From: Diogma glabrata
Lineage: Eukaryota; Arthropoda; Insecta; Diptera; Cylindrotomidae
DNA: 64,000 nt
Direction: 5' to 3'
Assembly (NCBI GenBank): GCA_963693315.1
Contig: OY856188.1
Location: forward strand, 158,544,694-158,608,693
The translations under genes and the position numbers were made by a program. Shown here one piece after another: positions 44,520 to 55,863 of the stretch; positions within the stretch are counted from its first letter, which is position 1, and every line of letters begins with the position of its first letter. The notes under the pieces were generated by a model. That model was not told the DNA's origin. It saw only the letters and a program-made list of their open reading frames with translations, and made no database searches.

Positions 44520-46380
44520 AAATAAGTCGAAAATTGGTAACATTGTAATTAAAATTCGACTTTAAGGATATAAAACCTTAATAATGAGATGTAAAATTAC
44601 ATCGAATCGACATCGAATCGACAAATGTGGGGAAAAATTCGACGTCGATTCGACGTAATTTTAGGGGTAAAATATTCTATTTAGGTATTTTTCTTCCTAC
44701 TTTTTCTACCTATTTAAGTAAATTTCTCCCTAATTTAGGAAAATTCCACGTCAAATCGACGTCGATTTAGGTTGCTTTGCATCTATTTTCAACCTAATTA
44801 GTTGTAAGTTACCAACTAGGTAATATTATAAGCAATTTTATCTTCTCTTTTACCAATTATAAAATAATATGTATTTGGGCATCACATGTCAAATTCGAAA
44901 AAGATGAAAAAAAGTAATTTTCACTTAATATATAATTTATAATAAATTTTAATTTTATATTTCGCAATAAAATGGTTTAAAAATGAATATTTGTAACGAA
45001 AAAAATATTATTGATAAACTTTAGGATTGTACTTCTAAAAATATTAATGGGCTTCAAAAAAAATAAATAATACAAAAATATATTTTTTTCATTTCTTTGA
45101 AAATAATTTTCTTTTACCAAAAATCTCACTTGCATAACAATATGGCGGAGTAATACTTTAAAAAAAATAAGTTTGAATATGGCGGACTAAGCAAAATCTA
45201 CTTTAAAGTAAATTTCACATAATTTTTCGACTTTACAGAAAATTTTTCTTAATTTTAAGTTGACAATAACCTAAATTAGGTCGCAATCTTTTATTTAAGA
45301 ACTTTCTACTTAAACTGGTAACATTCTACCAAATTGGTTGCATTTGAATTTCTACGCGTTCTATTTTAGTGAATTTCTACCTATTGGTACACCAGCATCG
45401 TTTTGTATAAAAATTTAAGTATTGTTGCTGCTAATTGCACAAGTATAACGGCATATTCAATTAAACTTTTTTATGGAGGTGTAATTTTCCATTGTCTATT
45501 GAATTTCTTTCTAAAACCCAATATGTGTTTCATTATAGAAAAATAAATATAACCCAAATATATATGAAAATCTTATAATTATTTAATCTTTAGTCGATAA
45601 TTTTATTAAGGGTACAAATAATGAATAATTACTCAGTTTCATTGTTTACTAAATAGCTTTGGTTTAATTTGTTAATAATTAATAATAATTCTATCTAATA
45701 TGTAAATTCAAATTAAATTTACAAAATTGCATCAAACAAAATTGTACATCATCCTTCAAAAAAAAATTTTCCCAATTTTTGTAATTACAGCAATAAGATA
45801 TTACGTATAATTTTTTTTTGTTAAATTACATCCTTTAAATAGGTAACTTATTTCTTATTTAAGTAAATTTTTACTAATTTTCGAAAATGAGGTCGACAAT
45901 AAAATAGTATTTTTGGTATAATCGACTTATAGATTAGTTTTTAAGTTATTTTCTACCAAATATTTGATTATAAATTACCTTACAAGACTTAAGCTTACTA
46001 TGAAGTGGAAAATTAGGTAAAATTAGGTGTAATTTTCCTTGTTTTTCAACTTAGAAAAAATGTTATTTGAGGTTGAAAATAGGTGAAAAATGTGGTAAAA
46101 CTCTCCTCATTTTGCGACTAAATTACGTGTTCAAAATAAAATTGACTTTGAGGTTGATTTTAGGTAAAAATTAGGTATAGTTGTGTGCTGGTTTTGACTT
46201 AAATTCTACTATTATTTTGGTATAATTTTTTTGGGCGAAAAATACATATAATCAACCTAATTAACTACCTATAAGTAAAATTCATTTGAAAGTCAAGAAA
46301 ACTGGTTGAATCGACGTAATTTTTACATAATTAGGTAAATTGACACCAAACTGTAGTTGAAAATCACCTATTGTGTTGCT
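44520..46380. other. AT-rich DNA with recurring AATTAGGT words
   Basis: No gene. An inverted repeat near 44592-44663 (AAAATTACATCGAATCGACA against TCGATTCGACGTAATTTT) opens the stretch. Through it the words TTAGGTAAAATT, CCTAATTT and TAGGTA recur on both strands, most densely at 46010-46370. Similar words lie just upstream of the transposase pseudogene, at 52905-52935. Confidence 0.5.
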
Positions 46381-46385
46381 TGGGC

Positions 46386-46965
46386 ACCATGACCACCGTG
46401 ACCACCGTGACCACCATTACCACCATGACCACCATAACCACTATAACCACCATGACCACCATAACCAACATGACCACTATGACCACCGTAACCACCATGA
46501 CCATCGTGACCACCATAACCACCATAGCCACCATGACCACCATAACCACCATGACCACTATGACCACCATGCCCACCATGACCACCGTGACCACCATGAC
46601 CACCGTGACCACCATAACCAACATGAACACCATAACCACCATGACCATCGTGACCACCGTGACCATCATGACCACCATGACCACCATAACCACCATAACC
46701 ACCATGCCCACCATAACCAACATGACCACCATCACCACCGTAACCACCATGTCCATCGTGACCACCATAACCACCATAGCTACCATGACCACTATGACCA
46801 CCATGACCACAATGAACACAATGACCACCATGACCACCGTGACCACCATGACCGCCATAACCACCGTAAACACCGTGATCACCATTACCACTATGACCAC
46901 CATGACCACTATTACCACCATGACTACCATGACCACCATGACCACCATGACCACAATGACTACTA
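46386..46965 (-). repeat. 9-bp minisatellite, array 3
   Basis: About 64 units of CATGGTGGT on the minus strand, with more TATGGTGGT variants than array 1. Open frames up to 220 codons cross it in several frames. All are products of the period of nine. Confidence 0.9.
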
Positions 46966-46979
46966 TAACCAGCCCTAAA

Positions 46980-47507
46980 GAAGTTTTACTTCAAAAAACT
47001 AAAACAATTCAAAATATAAATTTAAAAAATTAAGAAACTCAATAAAATATTACGAATATTATATTATTAGATATTTAAATCTAAGATCGACACGTCCAAC
47101 TCATTTAATGTTTAATACGATACTGAATAAGCGTATACAAAATACAATACACATAATCGAATTGTCGCATACTTGCCGAACATAATATTCGTTTGCCTTT
47201 TTTACTTCTAGTTTCTTTTTATTTTATTGTGTTTAAATTTCTACTTAAGTTTTTTTGGAATTGTGTGCATGTATATGTTTAAAATTCAAAATCAGACTGT
47301 AGTATGTTAGAGATGAATATATATGGTTATATATCTGTTCAAATGACTACTTCCGACATTTATGTGTCGACATTTATATGTGTGTCATAATTGAATTGTA
47401 TCGTATATTTGCCGAATATTATATTCGTTTTTTTATCTTCCGTTGCAAAATTCTTAAAACGCGCCTAAAGAAGTTTTACTTCAAAAAATAAACATTTTGA
47501 TATATAT
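46980..47507. other. Flank of array 3, up to the non-LTR element
   Basis: It contains two copies of CTAAAGAAGTTTTACTTCAAA (46975 and 47463) and repeated CCGAATATTATATTCG words. It may be the end of the Helentron-like element. No coding signal. Confidence 0.45.
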
Positions 47508-50500
47508 ATGGCAGTACAACCGAAAAAAAATAAGTCTGCAAGTGGTAAAGCAAATTTGCGCAATCCACCCGCCCATAAAGCGGCATGTCCACGGAATTTG
47601 CAGGGACAAAACATATATGAATCAATAAAAAATTTTAAAATACATGTTCAAAACATCTGCGGATTGAACGCTAACCATGACCACGTGCAACATCATCTTG
47701 AGCACGACAAACCGAACATTCTATTCCTTACAGAAACACAAGTTTCTGAAAATTTTCTCTTTATAGAATCGCTTAATTCCAAATATAGGCTCGAATCAGC
47801 TTTCAAACTCCATCAGGGCGTATGCGCATTCATTCATGAGAGTGTTGCGTACACGCGCTTTCTAAATTTTGAACTACACGGTGACGGCTTCAATACAATG
47901 GTTTTAAAGATTTGTCTTCCAGAAATGACTTTTTTTACAATAGCTTTATACCGGTCCCCCAACAAACGTAACCCAAACTTTTTTAATATACTGACAAAAA
48001 TTATGGACGAGATTAGAGCAAAGTCCCCTAATTGTGAAGTTATCGTTACCGGTGACTTTAACGTCCACAACAAATCATGGTTGGAATTCTCCAAATTGAC
48101 CGACGATGTTGACAATAGTGGAAAACTGGCAGAAATTTTTGCCGCGTCTCAGGGCCTATTCCAAATTGTTAAAAGCCCGACTTTCACTCCCCGTAATGGC
48201 GGTGATAATAGTTTTCTACTAGATCTCTATCTTACCACAATGCCAGATATTACGAGTGTCGATGTTGCGAAAGGTAGTATTGGAAATTCTGATCATTATT
48301 TAATCTCATCAGTTATCAAAACTGATTTACTTAAAACTACAGCTCCCAAACCCAGTAAAATATTTCACTACTCAAAAATGGATAAGAGTGGTCTTCAAAA
48401 TTTTTTCCATGGTTTCCCTTTCGACCGTCATTGTTTTTACACTGACAATGTAAATGTTTCTGCTCAAAACTTTACAGAAACCATCCAATTTGCTATCAAT
48501 AAATTTGTCCCTTTCTCCATAGTAAAACCCAAACAAAAATACTTGTATTCGAAAGCTGCCAAAACGGCACTTAGAAACAAACGTAGATCATTTAATATTT
48601 GGATTCATAACAAAACTCCCACTAATCGATCCCAATATCTAAAGGCCAACAAAATATCTAATCAGATTATCTCAAACGAAAAGTCCGAAATTGACAGAGC
48701 GAAAGCCTCAAAACTTACGTCTATGTTTGTTTCTGACAAGAGTTTCTACAGTGCCATTAATTCTTTAAATTCTGGTACAAAATTTTCTATTCCCCCTATT
48801 ATTGATGGTGATTTAATCGTCAATGATCCCGCAAGAAAAGCTAACTTGTTCGCTGAACGCTTTGCTCTGAACTCCACTGTTTTGGAAACTCCTAAAGAAA
48901 TACCCCAAATCCAGTCTTCAGGAGTTAATATGAATGAACTTCACTTCAAACCCAAAATAGTCGCTAAACTTTTAAAGGGGTTAAACATCAACAAAGCATC
49001 AGGAATGGACAATATTCCACCCATTATTTTAAAAACCTTTTCCAAAGAACTTGCACCAACTTTAACTAAAATATTCTACCAATCCTACAAATCTGGTATA
49101 TTTCCCTCGTGCTGGAAGTTGGCAAATGTCCAGCCCGTCCCCAAAAAGGGACCAAAATCCGATATCTCAAATTATAGGCCAATAGCTTTACTATCGGTCC
49201 TATCCAAAGTCTATGAGCATTATATTAAGACACATATTTCAAAATTTCTGGAAAAAAATCATTTAATATCCGACAGCCAATACGGTTTTAGAAACAAAAG
49301 ATCAACTACCGATCTATTAAACTATGTAGCGCATTGTTGGAACAGCATACTTGATAAAGGTGGTGAAACATACGTTATCGCTTTAGACATCTCCAAGGCA
49401 TTCGATCGAGTCTGGCATGCCAACTTAATCAACAAGCTCGTTGCGTACGGTTTTCATCCCAATGTTGGGAAGCTGATTCAAAATTTTCTATCCGACCGAT
49501 ACATTTCGGTAACCTTAGACGGATATTCTTCTGAGTCTAAACTAATTAACGCTGGTGTACCCCAAGGCTCAGTATTGTCCCCAACCCTATTTTTGATTTA
49601 TATCAACGAATTGTTGAAAATCACCAGCAACCCAATAAATAGTTTTGCAGATGGTAGTACTCTGCACAAGTCGTTCGAGCCCCTTCCTTCAAAAGGTAAA
49701 ATGCACGAACGAATTAATCCTGCCCGGAGAGACGCTGCCATAAACGTGAACAAAGACCTGAATAAAGTCGCCGACTGGGGTGACCAAAACCTTGTCAATT
49801 TCAACTCCACCAAAACACAGCTGTTGATTGTTTCCAGATTAAAGACCGAGTTCCCCAAAGATATTTTATTTAGTATGTGTGATGAACCAATAGGTGAATG
49901 TAAAAACATTCGTTTATTGGGTGTCACAGTTTCAAATGACCTACTCTGGAACGATCATGTAATGGCGATGGCAAAAAGCGCGTCTAAAAAACTCGGCCTC
50001 CTAAATAGATGCAAAAAAATTTTCACTCCATACCAATTGCTCCATGTTTATAAGTCCTATATTCGTCCCTGTATGGAGTACTGCTGTAAAGTTTGGGGTG
50101 CTGCCTCTGTTTCCATCTTGGCCCTCTTGGACTCTGTTCAAAAGCGAGCTATACGAATTGTAGGTGATCGAACTTTGACATCAAAACTTGATTCCCTACA
50201 ACATCGTCGCACTGTTGCTGACCTCGTTGTTTTTTACAAATATTGTCATCAGCAGTGCTCAGATGAAATCAGCGGCATCATGCCTCAAACTTATTCTTAC
50301 CCCCGTTCCACTCGGCAATCGGCTGCCGCAACCAGTGAAACGGTAAAGATCCCGCGCTGTCATACTGGCAGATCGCAGAGAGACTTCTTTGTCCGAACTG
50401 CGTACAAATGGAATAGTTTGCCGGAACACTTAGTCTCAGGTGGCTTCAACCCACAGATGTTTAAAAAAAGCGTTAATCTACACCTCAGAACGCCAGTTGT

Positions 50501-50531
50501 TGTGGGACCCAGGTCTAGACCTAGGTCTTAA
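47508..50531 (+). CDS. Non-LTR retrotransposon endonuclease/reverse transcriptase (ORF2), active site altered
   Basis: A single 1007-residue frame. The N-terminal apurinic-type endonuclease shows QNICGLN (48-54), TETQ (75-78), GDFN (182-185) and NSDH (260-263). The reverse transcriptase follows: SNYRPIALLSVLSKVYEHYI, ALDISKAFDRVWHANL, GVPQGSVLSPTLFLIYINEL. The usual FADD box reads FADG at 713-716, so one catalytic aspartate is lost. The C-terminal part (LDSVQKRAIRIV, LQHRRTVADLVVFYKY, RDFFVRTAYKWNSLPEHL) matches the fragments at 1490-2409 and 61370-61690. An A-run at 50592-50613 follows a short 3' UTR. No ORF1 precedes it. Jockey/CR1 group; the clade is not certain. Confidence 0.9.
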   Translation: MAVQPKKNKSASGKANLRNPPAHKAACPRNLQGQNIYESIKNFKIHVQNICGLNANHDHVQHHLEHDKPNILFLTETQVSENFLFIESLNSKYRLESAFKLHQGVCAFIHESVAYTRFLNFELHGDGFNTMVLKICLPEMTFFTIALYRSPNKRNPNFFNILTKIMDEIRAKSPNCEVIVTGDFNVHNKSWLEFSKLTDDVDNSGKLAEIFAASQGLFQIVKSPTFTPRNGGDNSFLLDLYLTTMPDITSVDVAKGSIGNSDHYLISSVIKTDLLKTTAPKPSKIFHYSKMDKSGLQNFFHGFPFDRHCFYTDNVNVSAQNFTETIQFAINKFVPFSIVKPKQKYLYSKAAKTALRNKRRSFNIWIHNKTPTNRSQYLKANKISNQIISNEKSEIDRAKASKLTSMFVSDKSFYSAINSLNSGTKFSIPPIIDGDLIVNDPARKANLFAERFALNSTVLETPKEIPQIQSSGVNMNELHFKPKIVAKLLKGLNINKASGMDNIPPIILKTFSKELAPTLTKIFYQSYKSGIFPSCWKLANVQPVPKKGPKSDISNYRPIALLSVLSKVYEHYIKTHISKFLEKNHLISDSQYGFRNKRSTTDLLNYVAHCWNSILDKGGETYVIALDISKAFDRVWHANLINKLVAYGFHPNVGKLIQNFLSDRYISVTLDGYSSESKLINAGVPQGSVLSPTLFLIYINELLKITSNPINSFADGSTLHKSFEPLPSKGKMHERINPARRDAAINVNKDLNKVADWGDQNLVNFNSTKTQLLIVSRLKTEFPKDILFSMCDEPIGECKNIRLLGVTVSNDLLWNDHVMAMAKSASKKLGLLNRCKKIFTPYQLLHVYKSYIRPCMEYCCKVWGAASVSILALLDSVQKRAIRIVGDRTLTSKLDSLQHRRTVADLVVFYKYCHQQCSDEISGIMPQTYSYPRSTRQSAAATSETVKIPRCHTGRSQRDFFVRTAYKWNSLPEHLVSGGFNPQMFKKSVNLHLRTPVVVGPRSRPRS

Positions 50532-50591
50532 AAGGTATTTATGTGTTGTTGTGACACATATTCTAAACCCTATTACACAACACATTTTATT

Positions 50592-50613
50592 AAAAAAAAA
50601 AAAAAAAAAAAAA
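50592..50613 (+). other. Poly-A tail of the non-LTR element
   Basis: About 21 consecutive A bases, 60 bp after the ORF2 stop, marking the 3' end of the retrotransposed copy. Confidence 0.8.
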
Positions 50614-50650
50614 TACATTAAAAAATTAATTTATATATTTCTTTTTGCCT

Positions 50651-52799
50651 TTAAATTGAAATATTTATGATTATCAGAAAAAGAAAACATTTTGGCAAGT
50701 ATTTATCGGGTGTAGTGTTATCCGGTAAAAAACAGTGGAATCCTTGAGTTCCACTTATGGTTTTAATGTCCGAAAACCGCATCGAAAGAAATTGCTCCTG
50801 TAGTTCGATATCTCCTGAAGACATGTATGAAAACTTCATAACGTGGTTAGTTTTTTTCGACCAAATTTCCGCCCATTCAAATAATTCCCTTGCTGTTGAT
50901 ATTTTTTCTCCTCTAAGCAAAGTTCTCCGGGCTTCTCTTTTAAGTGTTCCTCCAATCCCGTCGGATGAACCCTTTCCGTGGGCAGTTGCAAAGAAATGCC
51001 ATTCTGCAGGTATTTTAAAATCATCAATATGTTTGCAGAGATTTATGAAATTCTTCCTATTTTTATATTGAGCTGCTGAACCATCAGTAAAATATAAAAT
51101 TTTTTTGATACTTGGATATATTTCTTGCTGTTTTTCAATGAATTCAATACACCTTTCCTGGTATTTATGAACTGCAACTGTGTTATGCATTAAATGATCA
51201 GATATAATGACAAAAGATAAGACCTCTAGTTTATCATTACATAATTTGTAGTATACTACGATTGGGTGGATTGTGGCTTGAACTCTATTGAAATGTGCAG
51301 CTTGTATCTCATTCTGCGTTATCATTGAGTAGTTTTCGGAAAAATCCATAATAAATACGTATTCGCCGTGACGTAGTTTAAGTTTCGTTTCCTTAAGAAA
51401 CTTTTATTGCTGCCTTGCGATGAAATCATGAATTTTTAATTTGTTTACCGATGTATGTACTAAATCTTCTACAAATTCTTCCTTATTTTTTTCCATGCGT
51501 TCTAAAAAATATCTATCTTGCATTAACCATTTCTCATAATGTATTTCTTCGTAAAATTCAAGAGATTCCAAAATTGTTTCTGTGTAAGCTTCCACGATAT
51601 TTTTACAATCATTGCATATATTTGTTGCACAATCCAATGTATAATTAGAACAACTCAGTTGCTTAAGCAGATCTTTTTCATTTTTTACTAAATTTAAGAG
51701 CGGCTTACACATTCAACGTACATTTTCATGTATCATGCATATACAGACATTGTGTGTTCCGGTAGGTCCGGCCAAAATACATTCCTTCGGTCGCAACGTA
51801 ATGAACTTTGAGAAGCTGATTTTGACATCTTTGTTTTCTTTCAAGAACATTTCGTAGATGTCGGTGAGGGTCCATAACACCAAGCGCTTTGATTTCCTAA
51901 TTTTTGTTGATCCTTCTGTAATAGTAACAACATCTTTAAGGCCAGACATTGTTCTGCTAATTTCCTCTGATAAGAAGTATGTTTGAATCTTTTTTACTAT
52001 CTTTTTTGACAAACTGTGCACCTGTTTGCTTTGAGGCCAACTGTAAGGACCTACTGTTACCAACAGATCCATGGCGAATTCTACCAGTCGTCTTGATGCA
52101 TTAAACTCATCCTGGATACGTTGATTTCACCGAAATTTACGTGGTAGAGTTGTCAACAAAAACACTTGTTTTGATTTAGAGCTGGCATCTTTAAATTCTT
52201 TTTTAAGGTTCATAAGGCATGATGTATATTCACATTCCTCGTTTGGTGATAACACTTTAACTGAATCTACTTGAAATATTCTTTGACTTATTGCCGAGGT
52301 GACACTTGCAATTTTTTTATAACTTTCTGTTGTAATATGTTTTTGTTTGATAGGAGATTCGGCTAACCTTCCAAGAACATTGTTAATATCTTCTAAAGTG
52401 TCATTAAGAAGTTCAGGAACTGGTGGATATATAGTATCAACTGAAACTGGTGATGGATCTAAAGATGCTGGAGGTATTTGAATATTTTCGTTCGTTGGAA
52501 CATTTTCAACATCCTGATTTATAGAAATAATTTCACTATCGATAGTTTCCGAACATGAAAGCTGCTGTAGAAAATATTAGTTGCATATGAATTGTTATTC
52601 ATTTTAATAAAATAATTAAATTTACCTTATTTTAATAGATATAAATGCGACATGTTTCACATATAAACTGGTCATCACGCAAAGTAAAATTTAGGGTCGC
52701 AGCTTTTTGAATAACAGCTGGTGTGACCAGTTTCACATTTTTGGATGTCCGCTTATGATTTTTGAGACCGTACAAGTTACAGCACAATTTGAAAGGCAT
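50651..52799 (-). pseudogene. DDE/D-like DNA transposase gene, two exons, four in-frame stops
   Basis: Exon 1 is 52799-52626, the intron 52625-52565 (61 bp, GT...AG), exon 2 52564-50651: 695 codons in one phase with no frameshift. Exon 1 reads MPFKLCCNLYGLKNHKR and ends CETCRIYIY, a CC...CxxC zinc-finger-like module. Exon 2 begins acidic, then LRPKECILAGPTGTHNVCIC, a CxxC pair, and the catalytic-looking region: MDFSENY (Asp 465), YFTDGSAAQYKNRKNF (Asp 552), ATAHGKGSSDGIGG (Asp 593). The stops are TAA 52632-52634, TGA 52127-52129, TGA 51713-51715 and TAA 51404-51406. Motif content fits a cut-and-paste transposase common in insects and cnidarians. I cannot name the superfamily with confidence. 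Confidence 0.7.
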
Positions 52800-53132
52800 T
52801 TCTATTATTATCTTTTCTAAACGTTATGTCTTCTAAATATTTTTGAATATACTTGCTATAAGGCAATCACTTCAATATATATACCCTTGAAATAGTTTTG
52901 AAATAGGTAGAATCAGGTAAAATTAGGTAGGTACAATTTAATATATTTTGATTGGATGCAAGCATTATTTGTTCCAAAAAACGTTTGTGGGCGTCATTAG
53001 AAATTTTAAATGTTAAAATTATGAGTCTCTAATGAGATTTTAATTAGTAAAAAGGGGCTGAATAGACATTTTTTAAAATGAATAAACCTTAAAAACAGAC
53101 CCTTTTAATAATTTAAATTCCTTTATTTTACC

Positions 53133-53687
53133 AATATGAAATGTTTAATTTATTAGATCCACATTTAGTACAGGATTATTAACTTAATAAAAAAACACAT
53201 GTGAATTTTTCATATACCAAACTTTAAAAAATCGTAAAAAAAAATCCATATTGAATTGCGGACTTTTTATTTCTCAATTTCATAGCTGCATATGTTTACT
53301 TTAAAATTTGTGAAAAACAAAAAAAAAAGGTGGTTTTTTGAGATATGAGCTTTGAAGTAAACCAAGGTTTTACGCGCCGCCTAGCGGAAAAGAGAAAAGT
53401 TATTAATTTTAAACTAACTTATTTCAATTATTCAATTATTTTCCTTTTTACTTGCAAAAATATACTTAAGTCGGATGAAATTTGTGGCACCTATTCACAA
53501 AACATTGACACTATTACCAAGAGTACGTGAAAAGCCTCCAAAATTCAACCGCGCATAACTCCGATTTGGAGTACACAAAAAATAAAAGCAGAAATACTTT
53601 TTTCTTTTCGTCAATACGAACAATGTATCAAAATTTCACATTTTTAAAAATAGTTGTTTTTTTTCGATGTACGTTTTCAAAATAATA
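53133..53687 (+). repeat. 555-bp repeat, inverted partner of 42375-42934
   Basis: See the left arm. It lies 330 bp upstream of the start of the transposase pseudogene. That would suit a long terminal inverted repeat of its transposon, but the left arm is far away and other elements lie between. Confidence 0.85.
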
Positions 53688-53689
53688 GC

Positions 53690-54440
53690 CCAAATATAAA
53701 ATTATTTTTGTTTATTTTAATGTATATTATTCCGATGTCGAGTCAAGAATAATAACAGAAAATGATAAATTTAGTTATTCAAGAAAGATAAAACGTTTTA
53801 TTGTTTTTAAGTTGTAAATCTTAAAAATAATCCTCGTAAGATAAGGATTTTTTATTTTGTGAATTGTTCATGCTTCTGATAAAACTCTTTTATCTTTATT
53901 GAACGTTTTAAGCTTTCCACAAAAGCATGATGATCAGAACCATAATATATACGCATATATATGTACAAAGAATCATTGACAAGATATATGGATGATGATA
54001 GTTGGTAGCTTCTATTGACTGTTGTTAAAAATATTCTGCGCCAAAAATAAAAGGTAGATTTGAAAATACTGAACCATACCTTATTCCACAATCAATTGTG
54101 AAAAACGCATCCAAGCAATTTATCAGCAAAAACGGGCGGCTTAAGATATAGTCTAAGATTTCCAGACGTCTCGCTTTTAGCAAGACAGTTCCGATTTTTG
54201 ACGATTTGTCCTGCCGTATTTTAAAAATGTCCCGATTTTTGTAAAGAATATACATGAAAAAACATACAATATACATCAAAGAATATATTTTTGACAATTT
54301 TTCCCGCCGTGTTTTAAAAATGTCCCGATTTTTGTGAAGAATATACAGACAAATTCCAAACGGGAACGAATATACGGTTTAAGTAAAAATCACAATAGAC
54401 AAAAAATGGTTAGAAATATCTTATCGTTTTGAAACAAACC
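53690..54440. other. AT-rich DNA with a short direct repeat
   Basis: No gene recognised. A block of about 55 bp ending in AAAAATGTCCCGATTTTTGT occurs at about 54198-54252 and again at about 54290-54345. Confidence 0.45.
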
Positions 54441-54449
54441 ATGCTCCAT

Positions 54450-54770
54450 ACAATAATGCACTCGAAATGCTGCAATACGCCCTGTCCTTACCAGAAACTG
54501 ATGCTGCAATTGAACCCATTTTTTCTTCGATATAAAGTGTGCACATCAGAAAAATCACAATTAAGTGTTGAGTCTTTGAAAGTCATTTTAAAAAATTTGA
54601 AATATAATTTATCAAATCCTTGTGAAAAATTTCATGACCTTTTCAACAACCAGCAATCTACTAAACAAACTCCTCAAATGAAAAATATTCGGAACATGGC
54701 TATCGGGTTATATTTTTTTTCATACAATTTTTCACCCAAACTTAAAAAACGCACGAATTTGCACTAGAAA
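54450..54770 (+). pseudogene. hAT transposase C-terminal dimerisation domain, fragment
   Basis: One frame gives ALEMLQYALSLPETDAAIEP, then IFSSI, then a stop. The next gives VCTSEKSQLSVESLKVILKN and YNLSNPCEKFHDLFNN. The order (a short Leu-rich helix, LP-x-T-x-A-x-E-x-IFS, then KS-x-LS-x-E-x-L) is the hAT C-terminal dimerisation region. A single frameshift near 54535 separates the two parts; the rest of the gene is absent. Confidence 0.75.
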
Positions 54771-54779
54771 TGAATTAAA

Positions 54780-55455
54780 ATATTATAATCACATTTATAT
54801 TTATGCTTTACTATTAAAATATAATATCATTTGTACTGTCATGTTTTATCAGAGGCTCTTCTCATGTGATTGTAAATGTCGCAAATGACTAAAACTCCTC
54901 TCAACATCACAGCGTTTACTTAATTATGTCACATATGTTTACTCAATTTTGCCTTGCGCTTCAACCCAAAATTGAAACACATCTAAATTTTAAGTTTTGG
55001 AGAGATATCTCGATAAAATATTCTAAAATTTCGAATGTTTTATGAATATTTTAAAATTTTAAAATTTTCCTTTATTAGCAACTTTTTAAAAGGATCAATT
55101 ATCGAAGATGCCTTCTAAAATTCATTAGTAGCAGTATCAATATTTCGCGATATGGTAGCATTCCATGTTTTGCTTACACAGTTAAAAATAAGGTGAATAT
55201 ATAATGCAAATTGCTACACATATAGGTCCTACGGAAGTCTCCATTATAAAACAATGCAAAACTTGCTCTAAAGATAAATTTAATGCTCTTTTCATTGACA
55301 AGTGGTTTTCAAACTTCTAGCGTGGCAAGTTGTTTTAAAACTTCTAAATTTCTATAGAAAATAATAGTACATTATGATGAAAGGACGCAAAGCTAAGGTT
55401 TTTGGACGTATGTGGAGTAGACATGATCTAACTTATCAAGTTGTTATTTTTATCC
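54780..55455. other. AT-rich intergenic DNA
   Basis: I see nothing coding here. Confidence 0.4.
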
Positions 55456-55863
55456 CTCCCACCGACTAGTTATGTTCCATTTGACTCGAATATGAAGTGT
55501 ATGCAGTTTTACTGAAATCGGAAAATAATTACCCACCGCGCTGTGGCGTCGAAGATAAGAAAATTAGCAGAATAAAAGGATTTTTAATTTTTATCAGACA
55601 TAATCATCTTAAAACATAATATATCTCATAATTTTACTTTTTTTTATTAAAAGTTAATTAATTTACGATTCCAACGAGCCTAAGTATGTAGAAATCGATC
55701 CTAGGAAAACGTTTTTATCGAATTTCTTCTTCTTAAATCCAAAAAAAAATTTTCAGCGAAAATTTAGAAAAAATAAATTTTTATATTAGATTTAGACTTT
55801 GTTTGAGCAACCCGAATTTTATTTTGGGATACTTGCATGCGCAGCATTAAAACAAAAAAATGA

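Larger units (their letters stand above)
43640..47482 (-). mobile_element. Composite Helentron-like element(s) with two minisatellite arrays
   Basis: Minus-strand orientation. The subterminal repeat GAAGTAAAACTTCTTTAG lies at 47482-47465 and again at 46992-46976. The flank around 47090 (GAGTTGGACGTGTCGATC on the minus strand) matches the left flank of array 1 at 7572. Then come array 3, AT-rich DNA, array 2 and the palindrome. The boundaries and the number of nested copies are uncertain. No protein-coding capacity for a helicase is seen. Confidence 0.4.

Noticed and set aside
46364..47033. Open frames of about 200 codons over array 3
   Set aside because: Same repeat artefact as array 1; low-complexity Met-Val-Val, Met-Thr-Thr or His-Asp translations.
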